Origin: Saprospiraceae bacterium
Lineage (GTDB): Bacteria; Bacteroidota; Bacteroidia; Chitinophagales; Saprospiraceae
Length of the DNA stretch: 49,067 nucleotides
Direction: 5' to 3'
Assembly (NCBI GenBank): GCA_020630735.1
Contig: JAHDIP010000015.1
Coordinates: 1-49,067 of the forward strand
Shown piece after piece: positions 10,024-18,664 of this stretch (positions are counted from its first letter, which is position 1; each line of letters begins with the position of its first letter). A program made the translations under genes and the position numbers. The notes beneath the pieces are model-generated. The model saw only the letters and a list, made by a program, of their open reading frames with translations. It did not search any database and was not told the DNA's origin.

Positions 10024-10401
10024 TTACTTAGTTGCTTTTTTCTTATTTGCGACAGTTTTACGTTTACCTTTTCTGGTACGAGCATTCGTCTGTGTACGTT
10101 GGCCTCTTACAGGTAAGCCTTTACGATGACGTAAGCCTCGGTAACAACCGATGTCCATTAGTCGCTTAATATTAAGTTGAACTTCTGAACGAAGTTGACC
10201 TTCTACTTTATATTCTTCCTGAATCAAAGATGCAATAGATCTAACGTTATCATCTGTCCAGTCCGTTACTTTAGTGCTTTCATCAATTCCAGAACGACTG
10301 AGAATTTCTTTAGCCTTAGTAGGACCAATTCCATAGATGTAAGTCAAACTTACTACTCCTCTTTTATTTCTAGGTAAATCTACGCCTGCAATACGTGCCA
10401 T
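10024..10401 (-). CDS. rpsM: 30S ribosomal protein S13
   Basis: S13, 125 residues, in the small-subunit head where it contacts the large subunit and P-site tRNA. It begins [15 protein letters not shown], has the helix-two-turn-helix region with [14 protein letters not shown], and ends with the basic tail [21 protein letters not shown]. It follows rpmJ by 27 bases and precedes rpsK. Confidence 0.98.
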   Translation of the reverse strand: MARIAGVDLPRNKRGVVSLTYIYGIGPTKAKEILSRSGIDESTKVTDWTDDNVRSIASLIQEEYKVEGQLRSEVQLNIKRLMDIGCYRGLRHRKGLPVRGQRTQTNARTRKGKRKTVANKKKATK

Positions 10402-10428
10402 ATCTTATTTAGATTAAATAGTAAATTA

Positions 10429-10545
10429 TTATCCTTGACGTTGTTTAAACTTAGGATTTTTCTTATTAATTACGTACAACTTGCCTTTTCTTCTTACGAT
10501 CTTGCAATCAGCAGAACGTTTTTTGATAGAAGCTCTTACTTTCAT
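10429..10545 (-). CDS. rpmJ: 50S ribosomal protein L36, zinc-free type
   Basis: A 38-codon gene read directly from the minus strand: it begins [15 protein letters not shown] and ends [10 protein letters not shown]36 normally carries a Cys3-His zinc cluster; here only one of these cysteines (Cys14) remains, so this is the C-minus, zinc-independent form. It lies between infA and rpsM, its usual place. The spacer to infA holds a hairpin (10566-10600). Confidence 0.95.
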   Translation of the reverse strand: MKVRASIKKRSADCKIVRRKGKLYVINKKNPKFKQRQG

Positions 10546-10565
10546 TAGTATTTATTTTATATTAA

Positions 10566-10600
10566 GGTAATATAACCAACCTCCTAAAAGGTGGTTTACC
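10566..10600 (-). promoter_or_regulatory. Hairpin between infA and rpmJ
   Basis: AACC-T-CCT (10578-10585) pairs with AGG-T-GGTT (10589-10596) around an AAA loop with one T-T mismatch, and GGTA (10566-10569) can close it with TACC (10597-10600). In the mRNA the 3' arm reads AGGAGGTT, a Shine-Dalgarno-like sequence held in the stem, but 33 bases before the rpmJ start, too far to be its ribosome binding site. It may be a regulatory or processing structure. Confidence 0.4.
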
Positions 10601-10612
10601 GTAATTGATTGA

Positions 10613-10831
10613 TTATTTATATCGATAAATAATTCTACCTCGACTCAAATCGTAAGGAGACATTTCAACGGCAACTTTATCTCCTGGTAAAATACGAATG
10701 TAGTGCATTCTCATTTTTCCAGAGATCGTAGCTACTATTTGATGATCATTTTCTAAACGCACCCGAAACATCGCATTAGATAATGCTTCTTCGATAATGC
10801 CATCTTGTTTTATGAGTTCCTGTTTAGCCAT
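10613..10831 (-). CDS. infA: Translation initiation factor IF-1
   Basis: IF-1 is a 72-residue OB-fold protein that binds the 30S A site during initiation. The sequence has the family core ([21 protein letters not shown], then [16 protein letters not shown] and the ending RGRIIYRYK). An upstream in-frame TTG at 10850-10852 would add seven residues, but it is part of the promoter box TATCTTTG and lies before the likely transcription start, so ATG at 10831 is the start. It heads the infA-rpmJ-rpsM-rpsK-rpsD-rpoA-rplQ run. Confidence 0.97.
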   Translation of the reverse strand: MAKQELIKQDGIIEEALSNAMFRVRLENDHQIVATISGKMRMHYIRILPGDKVAVEMSPYDLSRGRIIYRYK

Positions 10832-10849
10832 AATTTGAATTTCGGTGGG

Positions 10850-10857
10850 CAAAGATA
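10850..10857 (-). promoter_or_regulatory. -7 promoter box of infA
   Basis: The minus strand reads TATCTTTG, a full match to TAnnTTTG, about 20 bases before the infA ATG, giving a very short leader. No TTG is found at exactly 19-20 bases upstream; TGC occupies that place. It directly follows the terminator-like hairpin after map. Confidence 0.5.
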
Positions 10858-10869
10858 CAAAATATAAAT

Positions 10870-10899
10870 GATTTTTTGCAGTTATACCAGCAAAAAATC
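10870..10899 (-). terminator. Possible terminator after map
   Basis: GATTTTTTGC (10870-10879) and GCAAAAAATC (10890-10899) form a perfect 10-base-pair AT-rich stem with a ten-base loop, in the spacer after the map stop. It has no long uridine tract beyond the stem and overlaps the region where the infA promoter -33 element would lie. Confidence 0.4.
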
Positions 10900-10962
10900 A
10901 CATAATTTTATAACAAATAGTATTTCCTATAAATTGCCCCTCAAAAACTGGGTCTATTTTTC

Positions 10963-11772
10963 TCATACAAGTATCGCAACTTCCTGAACAGCAGCGTTTT
11001 TGCGTATCTCTTCCTCTATAAGCACATGATCTGACAATATATCTGCTTTATGCTTTTTTACGGCAATTGTATGTTCAAAATGAGCCGAAGGCTTTTTATC
11101 TTTTGTTATTATAGTCCAACCATCGTCTGATTGTCTAACTTCTTTTTTACCCAGATTAACCATTGGCTCAATTGCAATCACTAATCCTTCTTTCATTAAT
11201 GGACCTCTTCCCCTTCTACCATAATTCGGAACTTCGGGAGCTTCATGCAAATCTTTGCCTATTCCATGCCCTACAAGTTCGCGTACAACACCATATTTGT
11301 GTTGTTTTTCACAGTAATCTTGTACAGTAAAGCCAATATCCCCAATTCGTTTACCGACTATAGCTGTATCTATGGCCTTGTACAAAGATGTATTTGTAAT
11401 TCTCAATAAATCCATAACGTCATCACCTACTTCACCTAAGGCAAATGTATAGGCCGAATCTCCATAAAATCCATTGAGAAAAGAACCACAATCAACAGAC
11501 ACAACATCACCATCTTGAAACTCACGTTTTGTAGGGATACCGTGAACAACACCTTCATTAATTGAAATACACAGAGTACCAGGAAAGCCTCTGTACCCTT
11601 TAAAGCCAGGTTTGGCATTATGGTCTCGTATTACTTGTTCCGCTTCTCTATCAATTTGCTCACCAGTAATACCAGGTTTGATAATAGATGCTACATGCGC
11701 CAAAGCCTTACATACTAATAAGCAACTTTCACGAATTAGTTCTATTTCTTCTTCTGTTTTGTAAAATATCAT
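10963..11772 (-). CDS. map: Type I methionine aminopeptidase
   Basis: Removes the initiator methionine from new proteins in the cytoplasm. The 269-residue pita-bread enzyme shows all metal ligands: Asp94 (VSVDCG), Asp105 (GDSAYTF), His169 (GHGIG), Glu202 (AIEPMV) and Glu233 (FEHTI), plus substrate-binding His78. It follows secY by about 100 bases; that spacer holds a 12-base perfect inverted repeat (11780-11791 and 11852-11863). The adenylate kinase gene often found between secY and map in other phyla is absent. Confidence 0.97.
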   Translation of the reverse strand: MIFYKTEEEIELIRESCLLVCKALAHVASIIKPGITGEQIDREAEQVIRDHNAKPGFKGYRGFPGTLCISINEGVVHGIPTKREFQDGDVVSVDCGSFLNGFYGDSAYTFALGEVGDDVMDLLRITNTSLYKAIDTAIVGKRIGDIGFTVQDYCEKQHKYGVVRELVGHGIGKDLHEAPEVPNYGRRGRGPLMKEGLVIAIEPMVNLGKKEVRQSDDGWTIITKDKKPSAHFEHTIAVKKHKADILSDHVLIEEEIRKNAAVQEVAILV

Positions 11773-11779
11773 GGCTAAA

Positions 11780-11863
11780 GAAATGTAAGATCTATTTTTT
11801 AAAAATCAATAATCAATGTATAAACACAAATAGCAATTGAATGTTCAGGATATCTTACATTTC
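11780..11863. repeat. 12-base inverted repeat in the secY-map spacer
   Basis: GAAATGTAAGAT (11780-11791) is a perfect inverted copy of ATCTTACATTTC (11852-11863), with 60 bases between. As RNA it would bring the end of secY next to the map start codon. Function unknown. Confidence 0.4.
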
Positions 11864-11875
11864 AAATATGATATG

Positions 11876-13240
11876 TTACATATTAGCTCCAATACCTTGC
11901 ATTCTACTTCGCCCTTGTAATTTTCCAGATTTCACTAAACCGTCGTACTTACGCATTAATAAGTAACTTTCGATTTGTTGTAGTGTATCTAAAACGACTG
12001 CTACAAGGATTAAAAGAGAAGTACCTCCAAAGAACATTGCAAAAGCAATATTAACATCAAATACTCTATTCACAAATGCTGGGAAAATTGAAATTAAACC
12101 AAGGAAAATAGACCCTGGTAATGTAATACGAGTAGTAATAGTATCGATAAAATCAGCCGTGCTTTTTCCAGGTTTTATACCTGGGATAAATGCATTTTGA
12201 CGTTTTAAATATTCAGCATATTGAGTAGGATTAACCAATAATGCAGTATAAACGTAAGTAAATAACACAACTAAAAGGAAATAGATAATATTATATGGAA
12301 GAGATGTCCAATCATTTAATGCACGTAATATAGGATTTGCAGCAGCATCACTGCCACTAAAAAACTGAGCAAATGTTCCTGGTATAAACATCAATGCTTG
12401 AGCAAAGATAATAGGCATTACTCCTGATGCATTTACCTTAATCGGAATATAATCACGAGCTCCCATAGCAGGCATTTGGCTAGCTCCACGTCCAATCATA
12501 CGTTTTGCAAATTGGATAGGAATCCGTCTCACACCTTGCACTACTAATATTGTAGCAACAACTACCATAAATAACACTGCTAATTCTAATACAAAAGCAA
12601 TAAAGTTATTTTGTAATTGTAATTGTAATTCAGATACAAATGCTAATGGTAATGTAGCGATAATACCTACTGTAATTAAAAGAGATACACCGTTTCCTAT
12701 ACCTTTATCTGTGATACGTTCACCCAGCCACATAGCAAATACAGTACCTGTAGAAAGGATAATAATATTAGCGATCCAGAAAATACTAGCATCTAAATTG
12801 GCATCAACAGCGCCAAGACTGTATATATAAGACAAATAACCTCCACCTTGTACTAAGGTGATGGCTACGGTAAGTATACGAGTAATTTGACTAAGCTTTT
12901 TACGTCCTGATTCTCCTTCTCGTTGTTGTAGACGTTGGAAATATGGCACAGCAAAGCCTAACAGTTGGACTATGATCGATGCTGTAATGTAAGGCATGAT
13001 ACCTAATGCCATAATAGCTGCATTATTAAATGCACCTCCTGTAAAAATATTGATTAGACCTAGCAGATCATTTCCACCAGCACCACTTGTAGCAGCTTCT
13101 AATACTCCTGGGTTCACCCCAGGTAGGACTATAAAAGATCCTACACGAAATATTAGTAACAACGCAAGTGTATACAATATTCTTTCTCTCAGTTCCTTAA
13201 TTTTCCAAATGTTATTAAGGGTAGTAAATAGCTTCTTCAT
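11876..13240 (-). CDS. secY: Preprotein translocase channel subunit SecY
   Basis: The 454-residue SecY forms the inner-membrane protein-conducting channel with SecE and SecG. Ten hydrophobic segments can be read along the sequence; family landmarks are the N-terminal FRVGSFIVLPGVNP, ALGIMPYITASIIVQLL, and the cytoplasmic loop PTQYAEYLKRQNAFIPGIKPGKST before the last helices. It lies 9 bases downstream of rplO at the end of the spc operon, its standard place. Confidence 0.97.
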   Translation of the reverse strand: MKKLFTTLNNIWKIKELRERILYTLALLLIFRVGSFIVLPGVNPGVLEAATSGAGGNDLLGLINIFTGGAFNNAAIMALGIMPYITASIIVQLLGFAVPYFQRLQQREGESGRKKLSQITRILTVAITLVQGGGYLSYIYSLGAVDANLDASIFWIANIIILSTGTVFAMWLGERITDKGIGNGVSLLITVGIIATLPLAFVSELQLQLQNNFIAFVLELAVLFMVVVATILVVQGVRRIPIQFAKRMIGRGASQMPAMGARDYIPIKVNASGVMPIIFAQALMFIPGTFAQFFSGSDAAANPILRALNDWTSLPYNIIYFLLVVLFTYVYTALLVNPTQYAEYLKRQNAFIPGIKPGKSTADFIDTITTRITLPGSIFLGLISIFPAFVNRVFDVNIAFAMFFGGTSLLILVAVVLDTLQQIESYLLMRKYDGLVKSGKLQGRSRMQGIGANM

Positions 13241-13249
13241 CGGAATTTT

Positions 13250-13696
13250 TTAAACGAGATTTAAAGTGCCACCTAACTTTTCAATTGCCTCTTTTGCTCC
13301 TTTAGAACAAGCATGAGCAGCTATTTCAAGCTTAGTAGTCATTTCTCCCCCTCCTAGTATTTTAACTTTATCGTTTTTCTTGACAATGCCGTTAGCAACG
13401 AGCGCTTCAAGATCAATTTTTCTCAAGTTGTATTTATCAGCAATCGCTTGTAGTCTGTCCAAATTGATTGGTACATAAGCTACACGATTTGGATTTTTAA
13501 ATCCTCTTTTTGGAAGACGCATTTGTAAAGGCATTTGACCACCTTCAAAATTACGTTTACGGCTGTATCCAGAACGAGACTTTTGCCCCTTGTGACCTCT
13601 AGTACTTGTACCACCTCTAGTTGATCCTTGTCCTCTACCTATTCTCTTTTTCTTTTTTACAGAGCCTTCCGCTGGTCTTAGATTATGTAATTGCAT
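13250..13696 (-). CDS. rplO: 50S ribosomal protein L15
   Basis: L15, 148 residues, is a late-assembly large-subunit protein with a glycine- and arginine-rich N-terminal extension (RIGRGQGSTRGGTSTRGHKGQKSRSG begins near residue 19) and a globular C-terminus ending in IEKLGGTLNLV. It follows rpmD and precedes secY by 9 bases. Confidence 0.97.
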   Translation of the reverse strand: MQLHNLRPAEGSVKKKKRIGRGQGSTRGGTSTRGHKGQKSRSGYSRKRNFEGGQMPLQMRLPKRGFKNPNRVAYVPINLDRLQAIADKYNLRKIDLEALVANGIVKKNDKVKILGGGEMTTKLEIAAHACSKGAKEAIEKLGGTLNLV

Positions 13697-13736
13697 ATTA
13701 GTATCCTTTAAGGAATAGAATATTTACGTATAATAA

Positions 13737-13916
13737 CTATAATTGTTCCACTTTTATTAAGTGGTTTACTTTATTTACCATGCCTATGATCTGAGGAGTA
13801 GCTTCGTGAACTACACTCTGATTCATTTTGCGAAGCCCTAAGGCTTTTATAGTATCTTTTTGACGCTTAGAGCGATCAATAATACTTTTTACTTGAGTGA
13901 TTTTAATCTTACTCAT
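13737..13916 (-). CDS. rpmD: 50S ribosomal protein L30
   Basis: A 59-codon gene read from the minus strand between rpsE and rplO: MSKIKITQVKSIIDRSKRQK at the start, then DTIKALGLRKMNQSVVHE and the ending NHLIKVEQL. The pattern I-x-Q-V-K-S-I-I and T-x-x-A-L-G-L-R-K-x-x is that of bacterial L30, and size and position agree. Confidence 0.96.
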   Translation of the reverse strand: MSKIKITQVKSIIDRSKRQKDTIKALGLRKMNQSVVHEATPQIIGMVNKVNHLIKVEQL

Positions 13917-13946
13917 TGAATTAAATTTTCAATTCGGTTACGGTGC

Positions 13947-14465
13947 TTAACCGTTAAATAATTTCTCTAAGGTAATACCACGTTGTCTTGCGATATCAAT
14001 TGGGCTTCTTAGTTTAGCCAAAGCATCAATTGTTGCTTTTACCACATTATGTGGATTAGAAGACCCTTGAGACTTTGCAAGTACGTTTTGTACTCCAGCT
14101 ATTTCTAATACAGCACGCATTGCTCCACCAGCAATTACACCCGTACCATCAGCAGCAGGCTTTATCAAAACCTTACCAGCTCCATACTTTCCTTTTTGCT
14201 CGTGTGGAATAGTACCTTTATAAATAGGAACCTTAATAAGATTCTTTTTTGCTTCATCTACAGCTTTAGCAATAGATTCTGAAACGTCACGAGCTTTACC
14301 TAAGCCATGACCTACAGTTCCTTTACCGTCGCCCACTACTACAATAGCAGCAAAGCTAAATGTACGACCACCTTTGGTTACTTTTGCAACACGGTTTAAG
14401 TTTACTAATTTTTCTTTTAGTTCTGTATCCGTGGGTTTGACTCTATTCGGAGTTTTGTTTGCCAT
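13947..14465 (-). CDS. rpsE: 30S ribosomal protein S5
   Basis: S5, 172 residues, is involved in decoding fidelity. The double-stranded-RNA-binding-like N-terminal half ([19 protein letters not shown]) and the C-terminal domain with [19 protein letters not shown], then [15 protein letters not shown], are both clear. It follows rplR by 11 bases. Confidence 0.98.
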   Translation of the reverse strand: MANKTPNRVKPTDTELKEKLVNLNRVAKVTKGGRTFSFAAIVVVGDGKGTVGHGLGKARDVSESIAKAVDEAKKNLIKVPIYKGTIPHEQKGKYGAGKVLIKPAADGTGVIAGGAMRAVLEIAGVQNVLAKSQGSSNPHNVVKATIDALAKLRSPIDIARQRGITLEKLFNG

Positions 14466-14476
14466 TGTAATTTATT

Positions 14477-14824
14477 TTAGAATTGAAGGCCACCCTCACG
14501 AGCGCCATCTGCTAATGCTTTTACTCTTCCATGATAAAGGTAACCACCTCTATCGAAAACAACTGATGTGATATTTTCACTTGAAGCTTTTTCAGCAATC
14601 AATTTACCAACTATTTTTGCTTGTTCTACTTTGGTTTTGTCTTTAGCAACACCTGAAGAATTTGCAGATAAGAGAGTTATACCATCAATATCATTGATAA
14701 TTTGGCAGTAAATTGATTTATTACTTCTATATACACAAAGGCGAGGTCTGTTTGCCGTACCTTTTACTTTTGCACGGATACGGTGCTTGATTCTTGCCCT
14801 TTTATTTTCTTTCGTGAACTTCAT
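14477..14824 (-). CDS. rplR: 50S ribosomal protein L18
   Basis: L18, 115 residues, binds 5S rRNA. Family features are [19 protein letters not shown], then [18 protein letters not shown], and the ending [20 protein letters not shown] followed by EGGLQF. It sits between rplF and rpsE with short spacers. Confidence 0.98.
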   Translation of the reverse strand: MKFTKENKRARIKHRIRAKVKGTANRPRLCVYRSNKSIYCQIINDIDGITLLSANSSGVAKDKTKVEQAKIVGKLIAEKASSENITSVVFDRGGYLYHGRVKALADGAREGGLQF

Positions 14825-14865
14825 TTTAGAATATTTTTACGAATTCATCTAATGATTAGTTAGCA

Positions 14866-15414
14866 CTAAGCTGTTTTACCAGCTTTACGTCTAATTTCTT
14901 CTCCTTTAAATCGAACACCTTTTCCTTTGTAAGGTTCTGGTTTTCTAAAGGCTCTAATTTTTGCAGCAACTTGACCTATTAATTGCTTGTCCATACTTTC
15001 CAGGCGTACTGATGGATTTGATCCTTTTTCCATCTTCGCTTCTACTTTCACTTCATCCGGAATATAAAACATAATAGGGTGAGAATACCCTAAACTTAGT
15101 TCTAATAATTGTCCTGAGTTACTTGCACGATAACCGACACCCACTAATTCCAATTCTTTCACAAATCCCTTAGTAACACCTTCCACCATATTAGCCACTA
15201 ATGAACGGTAAAGACCGTGCATTGCTTTGTGTCTTTTTTGTTCTGTTGGGCGTTTTGCGATCAACTGACCATCTTCCAGTTCAAAAGTAATATCTGGATC
15301 AACTTTTTGAGTCAATTGTCCTTTAGGTCCTTTGATGGTAATTAGATTGCCATCGCTAACTTTGAACTCTACGCCAGCAGGTACTTCGATTGGTGCATTT
15401 CCTATCCTAGACAT
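14866..15414 (-). CDS. rplF: 50S ribosomal protein L6
   Basis: L6, 182 residues, two repeated domains near the sarcin-ricin loop. It begins MSRIGNAPIEVPAGV, has GLYRSLVANMVEGVTKGF in the middle, and ends with the signature PEPYKGKGVRFKGEEIRRKAGKTA region. It follows rpsH by 28 bases. Confidence 0.98.
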   Translation of the reverse strand: MSRIGNAPIEVPAGVEFKVSDGNLITIKGPKGQLTQKVDPDITFELEDGQLIAKRPTEQKRHKAMHGLYRSLVANMVEGVTKGFVKELELVGVGYRASNSGQLLELSLGYSHPIMFYIPDEVKVEAKMEKGSNPSVRLESMDKQLIGQVAAKIRAFRKPEPYKGKGVRFKGEEIRRKAGKTA

Positions 15415-15442
15415 TGTATTATGTTTTTAAGCACAAATAATA

Positions 15443-15838
15443 TTAATAAACATAGCAAAGTAATTCGCCACCTACATTTTCGAGGCGAGCTTGCTTGTCA
15501 GTCATTACTCCTTTAGAAGTAGAGACGATTGCGATACCAAGACCATTAATAATTCTTGGAATATCTTTGGTGTTTGAATACTTACGTAGACCTGGCTTAC
15601 TAATGCGTCCTAATTTTCTGATAACAGGCACTTTAGTAGTTCCATCGTATTTCAAGGCAATTTTGATTGTTCCTTGAATTCCTTCGTCTACAAATTTATA
15701 TTTCAATATATACCCTTGGTCATAAAGAATTTCTGTGATTGCCTTTTTCAATTTTGAAGAAGGAATCTCTACGACACGATGCTTCGCTTGCTGTGCATTG
15801 CGAATTCGGGTTAGGTAATCTGCTATTGGATCTGTCAT
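15443..15838 (-). CDS. rpsH: 30S ribosomal protein S8
   Basis: S8, 131 residues, a primary 16S rRNA binder and, in Escherichia coli, repressor of the spc operon. It starts [16 protein letters not shown] and ends with the family signature [20 protein letters not shown] followed by LLCYVY. It lies between rpsN and rplF. Confidence 0.98.
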   Translation of the reverse strand: MTDPIADYLTRIRNAQQAKHRVVEIPSSKLKKAITEILYDQGYILKYKFVDEGIQGTIKIALKYDGTTKVPVIRKLGRISKPGLRKYSNTKDIPRIINGLGIAIVSTSKGVMTDKQARLENVGGELLCYVY

Positions 15839-15872
15839 TTATAAATAGAATTTAATCTTCTAATAAGATTGT

Positions 15873-16142
15873 TTACCAACTTGCTTTTGTCACGCCAGGA
15901 ATTTTACCTTCCAAAGCCATTTTTCTAAATGTTACACGAGAAATGCCAAACATACGCATATAACCTTTAGGACGACCTGTAAGCAAACAACGATTTTTTA
16001 ATCGTACAGGAGATGCATTACGAGGCAATTTATCCAACTCTTCGTAACGCCCTTCTTTTTTGAGCTGTTTACGTAAGTCTGCATATTTTGCAACTAATTT
16101 TTCTCTCTTATTCTGTCTTGCAATTACTGATTTCTTTGCCAT
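15873..16142 (-). CDS. rpsN: 30S ribosomal protein S14, zinc-free long type
   Basis: S14 of the small-subunit head, 89 residues. It is the long form without the CxxC zinc motifs (only one Cys, in [20 protein letters not shown]), consistent with the zinc-free L36 and S4 of this genome. It sits between rplE and rpsH with spacers of about 20-35 bases. Confidence 0.97.
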   Translation of the reverse strand: MAKKSVIARQNKREKLVAKYADLRKQLKKEGRYEELDKLPRNASPVRLKNRCLLTGRPKGYMRMFGISRVTFRKMALEGKIPGVTKASW

Positions 16143-16160
16143 AATAACTAGATATTAAAA

Positions 16161-16718
16161 TTAGTTTCTTTGATTTTTAAACGGTAGCCCAATCAATTTT
16201 AGAAGCGTTAATGCTTCTTCATCGGTGCGAGCAGTTGTTACAAAATTGATATCCATACCAGATATTTTGTTAATCTTGTCAATATCAATTTCGGGAAAAA
16301 TGATTTGTTCAGTAACGCCCATAGAGTAATTGCCTCTACCGTCGAAACTTTTATCATTGATACCTCTAAAGTCACGTACACGAGGTAAAGCGACAGTGAT
16401 CAGACGATCAAGGAATTCCCACATTTTTTCGTCACGTAGTGTAACTCTAGCTCCGATAACCATATCTTCTCTAAGTTTAAAGTTAGAGATTGATTTACGA
16501 GCTTTAGTAGGAACAGCTTTTTGACCAGCGATAAGCGTCATTTCTTCAAGTGCTGTATCTACTACTTTTTTGTCAGCAGTAGCATCACCCAAACCTCTAT
16601 TGATACATATCTTAACGATACGAGGTACTTGCATGATAGACTTATATTGGAATTGTTCGACCAAAGCAGGTACGATCTCTTCCTTATACTTAGTTTTTAA
16701 TCTCGGTGTATAGCTCAT
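16161..16718 (-). CDS. rplE: 50S ribosomal protein L5
   Basis: L5, 185 residues, binds 5S rRNA in the central protuberance. Landmarks are [27 protein letters not shown], and [19 protein letters not shown]. Its ATG overlaps the stop codon of rplX by one base (TAATG), which favours translational coupling. Confidence 0.98.
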   Translation of the reverse strand: MSYTPRLKTKYKEEIVPALVEQFQYKSIMQVPRIVKICINRGLGDATADKKVVDTALEEMTLIAGQKAVPTKARKSISNFKLREDMVIGARVTLRDEKMWEFLDRLITVALPRVRDFRGINDKSFDGRGNYSMGVTEQIIFPEIDIDKINKISGMDINFVTTARTDEEALTLLKLIGLPFKNQRN

Positions 16719-17065
16719 TACTTAATAATTTCACCTGTTTTTTTAGAATAACGTACAGACTTGCCATCCACAACTTTACGTCCAACCTTAGTAGCTTCAC
16801 CTGTTTTAGGATCTACTAATTTTAAATTAGAAACGTGAATTGGTGCAGATATTTCATTAATACCGCCAGGGTTTTCGTTTGTAGGCTTGGTATGCTTTTT
16901 TCTAATATTGATACCTTCCACAACTGCCTTATTTTTTTTAGGCATCATTTGTAAAACTTCGCCCTCTTTCCCCTTATAATCACCAGAAATGACGAGTACT
17001 TTGTCGCCTTTTTTGATATGCAGTTTTGGAGCAAAACGATGTGTGTTCGTTTCTTTTTTTGCCAT
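16718..17065 (-). CDS. rplX: 50S ribosomal protein L24
   Basis: L24, 115 residues, an assembly-initiating protein with a KOW motif near residues 18-45 ([20 protein letters not shown]). The following [20 protein letters not shown] region is typical. The stop overlaps the rplE start. A small GCTCC/GGAGC hairpin lies in the spacer before it. Confidence 0.98.
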   Translation of the reverse strand: MAKKETNTHRFAPKLHIKKGDKVLVISGDYKGKEGEVLQMMPKKNKAVVEGINIRKKHTKPTNENPGGINEISAPIHVSNLKLVDPKTGEATKVGRKVVDGKSVRYSKKTGEIIK

Positions 17066-17104
17066 GACAATTAGTGATTTAGCTCCAAGTGGAGCATAAA
17101 AAAA

Positions 17105-17470
17105 TTATAGTACCTCAGGAGCCAATGAGATAATTCTCATGTAGTCTTTATCACGTAATTCTCTTGCAACAGGGCCAAAGATACGTGTGCCTCTAGGCTC
17201 ATCTTGGTTATTTAATAAAACGACGGCGTTGTCATCAAATCGAATATAAGAACCATCCTTTCGTCTGATTTCTTTTTTTGTTCTTACGATAACGGCCTTT
17301 GATACAGTTCCTTTTTTAACACCACCTGGTGTAGCTTCTTTTACTGTAACAACAATTAGGTCACCAATAGAAGCATAACGGCGTTTTGAACCACCTAATA
17401 CACGGATACAAAGGACTTCTTTTGCTCCGCTATTATCTGCTACTTTTAATCTTGATTCTTGCTGTATCAT
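17105..17470 (-). CDS. rplN: 50S ribosomal protein L14
   Basis: L14, 121 residues. It starts [19 protein letters not shown] and contains [18 protein letters not shown], then [15 protein letters not shown], all standard for L14, which forms an intersubunit bridge. It follows rpsQ by 63 bases. Confidence 0.98.
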   Translation of the reverse strand: MIQQESRLKVADNSGAKEVLCIRVLGGSKRRYASIGDLIVVTVKEATPGGVKKGTVSKAVIVRTKKEIRRKDGSYIRFDDNAVVLLNNQDEPRGTRIFGPVARELRDKDYMRIISLAPEVL

Positions 17471-17533
17471 GATAAATAATTATAAAATTACGATATAGTT
17501 AATTTTAGTACATCGCAACATACAAATAAAGTA

Positions 17534-17791
17534 TTACTTTGCTTTTTCAATAACTTCTACTAATCTCCAACGTTTGCGCTTACTAAGCGGACGTGTTTCC
17601 ATGATACGTACAGTATCTCCAACGGTACATTCGTTTTTCTCGTCATGAGCCATAAACTTCTTCGTCTTTTTAACGAACTTACCATAGATAGGGTGACGTA
17701 AACGACGTAGTACAGAAATGGTAATAGATTTGTCCATACTATTACTCGTAACGACTCCTACTCTTGTTTTTCTTAAATTTCTTTCCACCAT
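17534..17791 (-). CDS. rpsQ: 30S ribosomal protein S17
   Basis: S17, 85 residues, an OB-fold protein that binds 16S rRNA early in assembly. Features: [19 protein letters not shown], then [20 protein letters not shown] and [12 protein letters not shown]. It follows rpmC by 22 bases. Confidence 0.98.
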   Translation of the reverse strand: MVERNLRKTRVGVVTSNSMDKSITISVLRRLRHPIYGKFVKKTKKFMAHDEKNECTVGDTVRIMETRPLSKRKRWRLVEVIEKAK

Positions 17792-17813
17792 GGTTGTTTA
17801 TTTTAAGTGCTTA

Positions 17814-18071
17814 TCACTTTCTTCTTCTGAAACGAATTTTTGAACGATTAGCGATTTGCTCATCCGAAAGTTGACCTATTTCACGTTTGCGAATTTCTGT
17901 TTTTAGTCGGGCAATATCACGTCTTATCTCACGCAATAAAATTGGATTATCCAGACCTTTTACAGCATGGTCAAATTTTTGTTTTTGATACTGAACTTCT
18001 GTTTCCTTCAACTCACTAAGTAAGTCGCTATCAGAAAAGTCTTGAAGTTCTAAAAATTTCTTGCTTGCCAT
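17814..18071 (-). CDS. rpmC: 50S ribosomal protein L29
   Basis: L29, a helical hairpin protein at the exit-tunnel rim that contacts trigger factor and SRP. At 85 residues it is somewhat longer than the common 60-70; the extra part is a basic C-terminal tail (EQIANRSKIRFRRRK). The core DLLSELKETEVQYQKQKF and ILLREIRRDIARLKTEIRKR is typical. It follows rplP by 29 bases. Confidence 0.96.
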   Translation of the reverse strand: MASKKFLELQDFSDSDLLSELKETEVQYQKQKFDHAVKGLDNPILLREIRRDIARLKTEIRKREIGQLSDEQIANRSKIRFRRRK

Positions 18072-18100
18072 TTTATATAAATTATAAAGTGCTTTCTAAT

Positions 18101-18520
18101 TTAGTCAACGTAATCGTGTCTGACTACGACTTTAGTTTGAACAGGTAATTTTTGAGCAGCTAATGCCAATGCTTTCATCGCAGTATCACGAGTGACGCCA
18201 TCTATTTCAAACATTATTCTTCCTGGTTTCACTACTGCTACATAATGATCCAGTGCTCCTTTACCCTTACCCATACGTACTTCAGCAGGCTTAGAAGTGA
18301 TTGGTTTGTCTGGAAAAATCCTAATCCAAACGTTTCCCTCTCTCTTCATTCTTCTTGTCATTGCAATACGAGCAGCTTCAATTTGTCTATTCGTAATACG
18401 AGCAGAATCTAATGTTTTCAAGCCAAAGGATCCGAATGAAATCGTGCTTCCACGATGTGCATCCCCTTTGATTCTGCCTTTCTGCTGTTTTCTGTATTTC
18501 GTTCTTTTCGGTTGTAACAT
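18101..18520 (-). CDS. rplP: 50S ribosomal protein L16
   Basis: L16, 139 residues, at the A site of the large subunit. It starts [16 protein letters not shown] and has [20 protein letters not shown], then [19 protein letters not shown]. The 144-base spacer after rpsC is long for this operon and holds a promoter-like box at 18614-18621, so rplP may begin a sub-transcript. Confidence 0.98.
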   Translation of the reverse strand: MLQPKRTKYRKQQKGRIKGDAHRGSTISFGSFGLKTLDSARITNRQIEAARIAMTRRMKREGNVWIRIFPDKPITSKPAEVRMGKGKGALDHYVAVVKPGRIMFEIDGVTRDTAMKALALAAQKLPVQTKVVVRHDYVD

Positions 18521-18613
18521 ATTGAAAACTTTTATTTAAAGCTTACTACAAAAAGTGGCTTAAAATTTATTGAATAAAATCCGCAAAAACACGTTGCTTT
18601 GAAAAAAGCTGTG

Positions 18614-18621
18614 CAAAAGTA
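18614..18621 (-). promoter_or_regulatory. Possible internal promoter box before rplP
   Basis: The minus strand reads TACTTTTG, matching TAnnTTTG, 94 bases before the rplP start in a 144-base spacer. A run of ten A residues lies just upstream on the minus strand. No TTG was seen at the expected -33 place. Confidence 0.4.
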
Positions 18622-18664
18622 CGGTTTTTTTTTTACTTAGACTAGTATCTATTGAGATTTAATT

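Noticed and set aside
10832-10852. A seven-residue extension of IF-1 from TTG 10852
   Set aside because: The TTG is the last part of the promoter -7 box TATCTTTG and lies upstream of the expected transcription start; IF-1 starts MAKQ.
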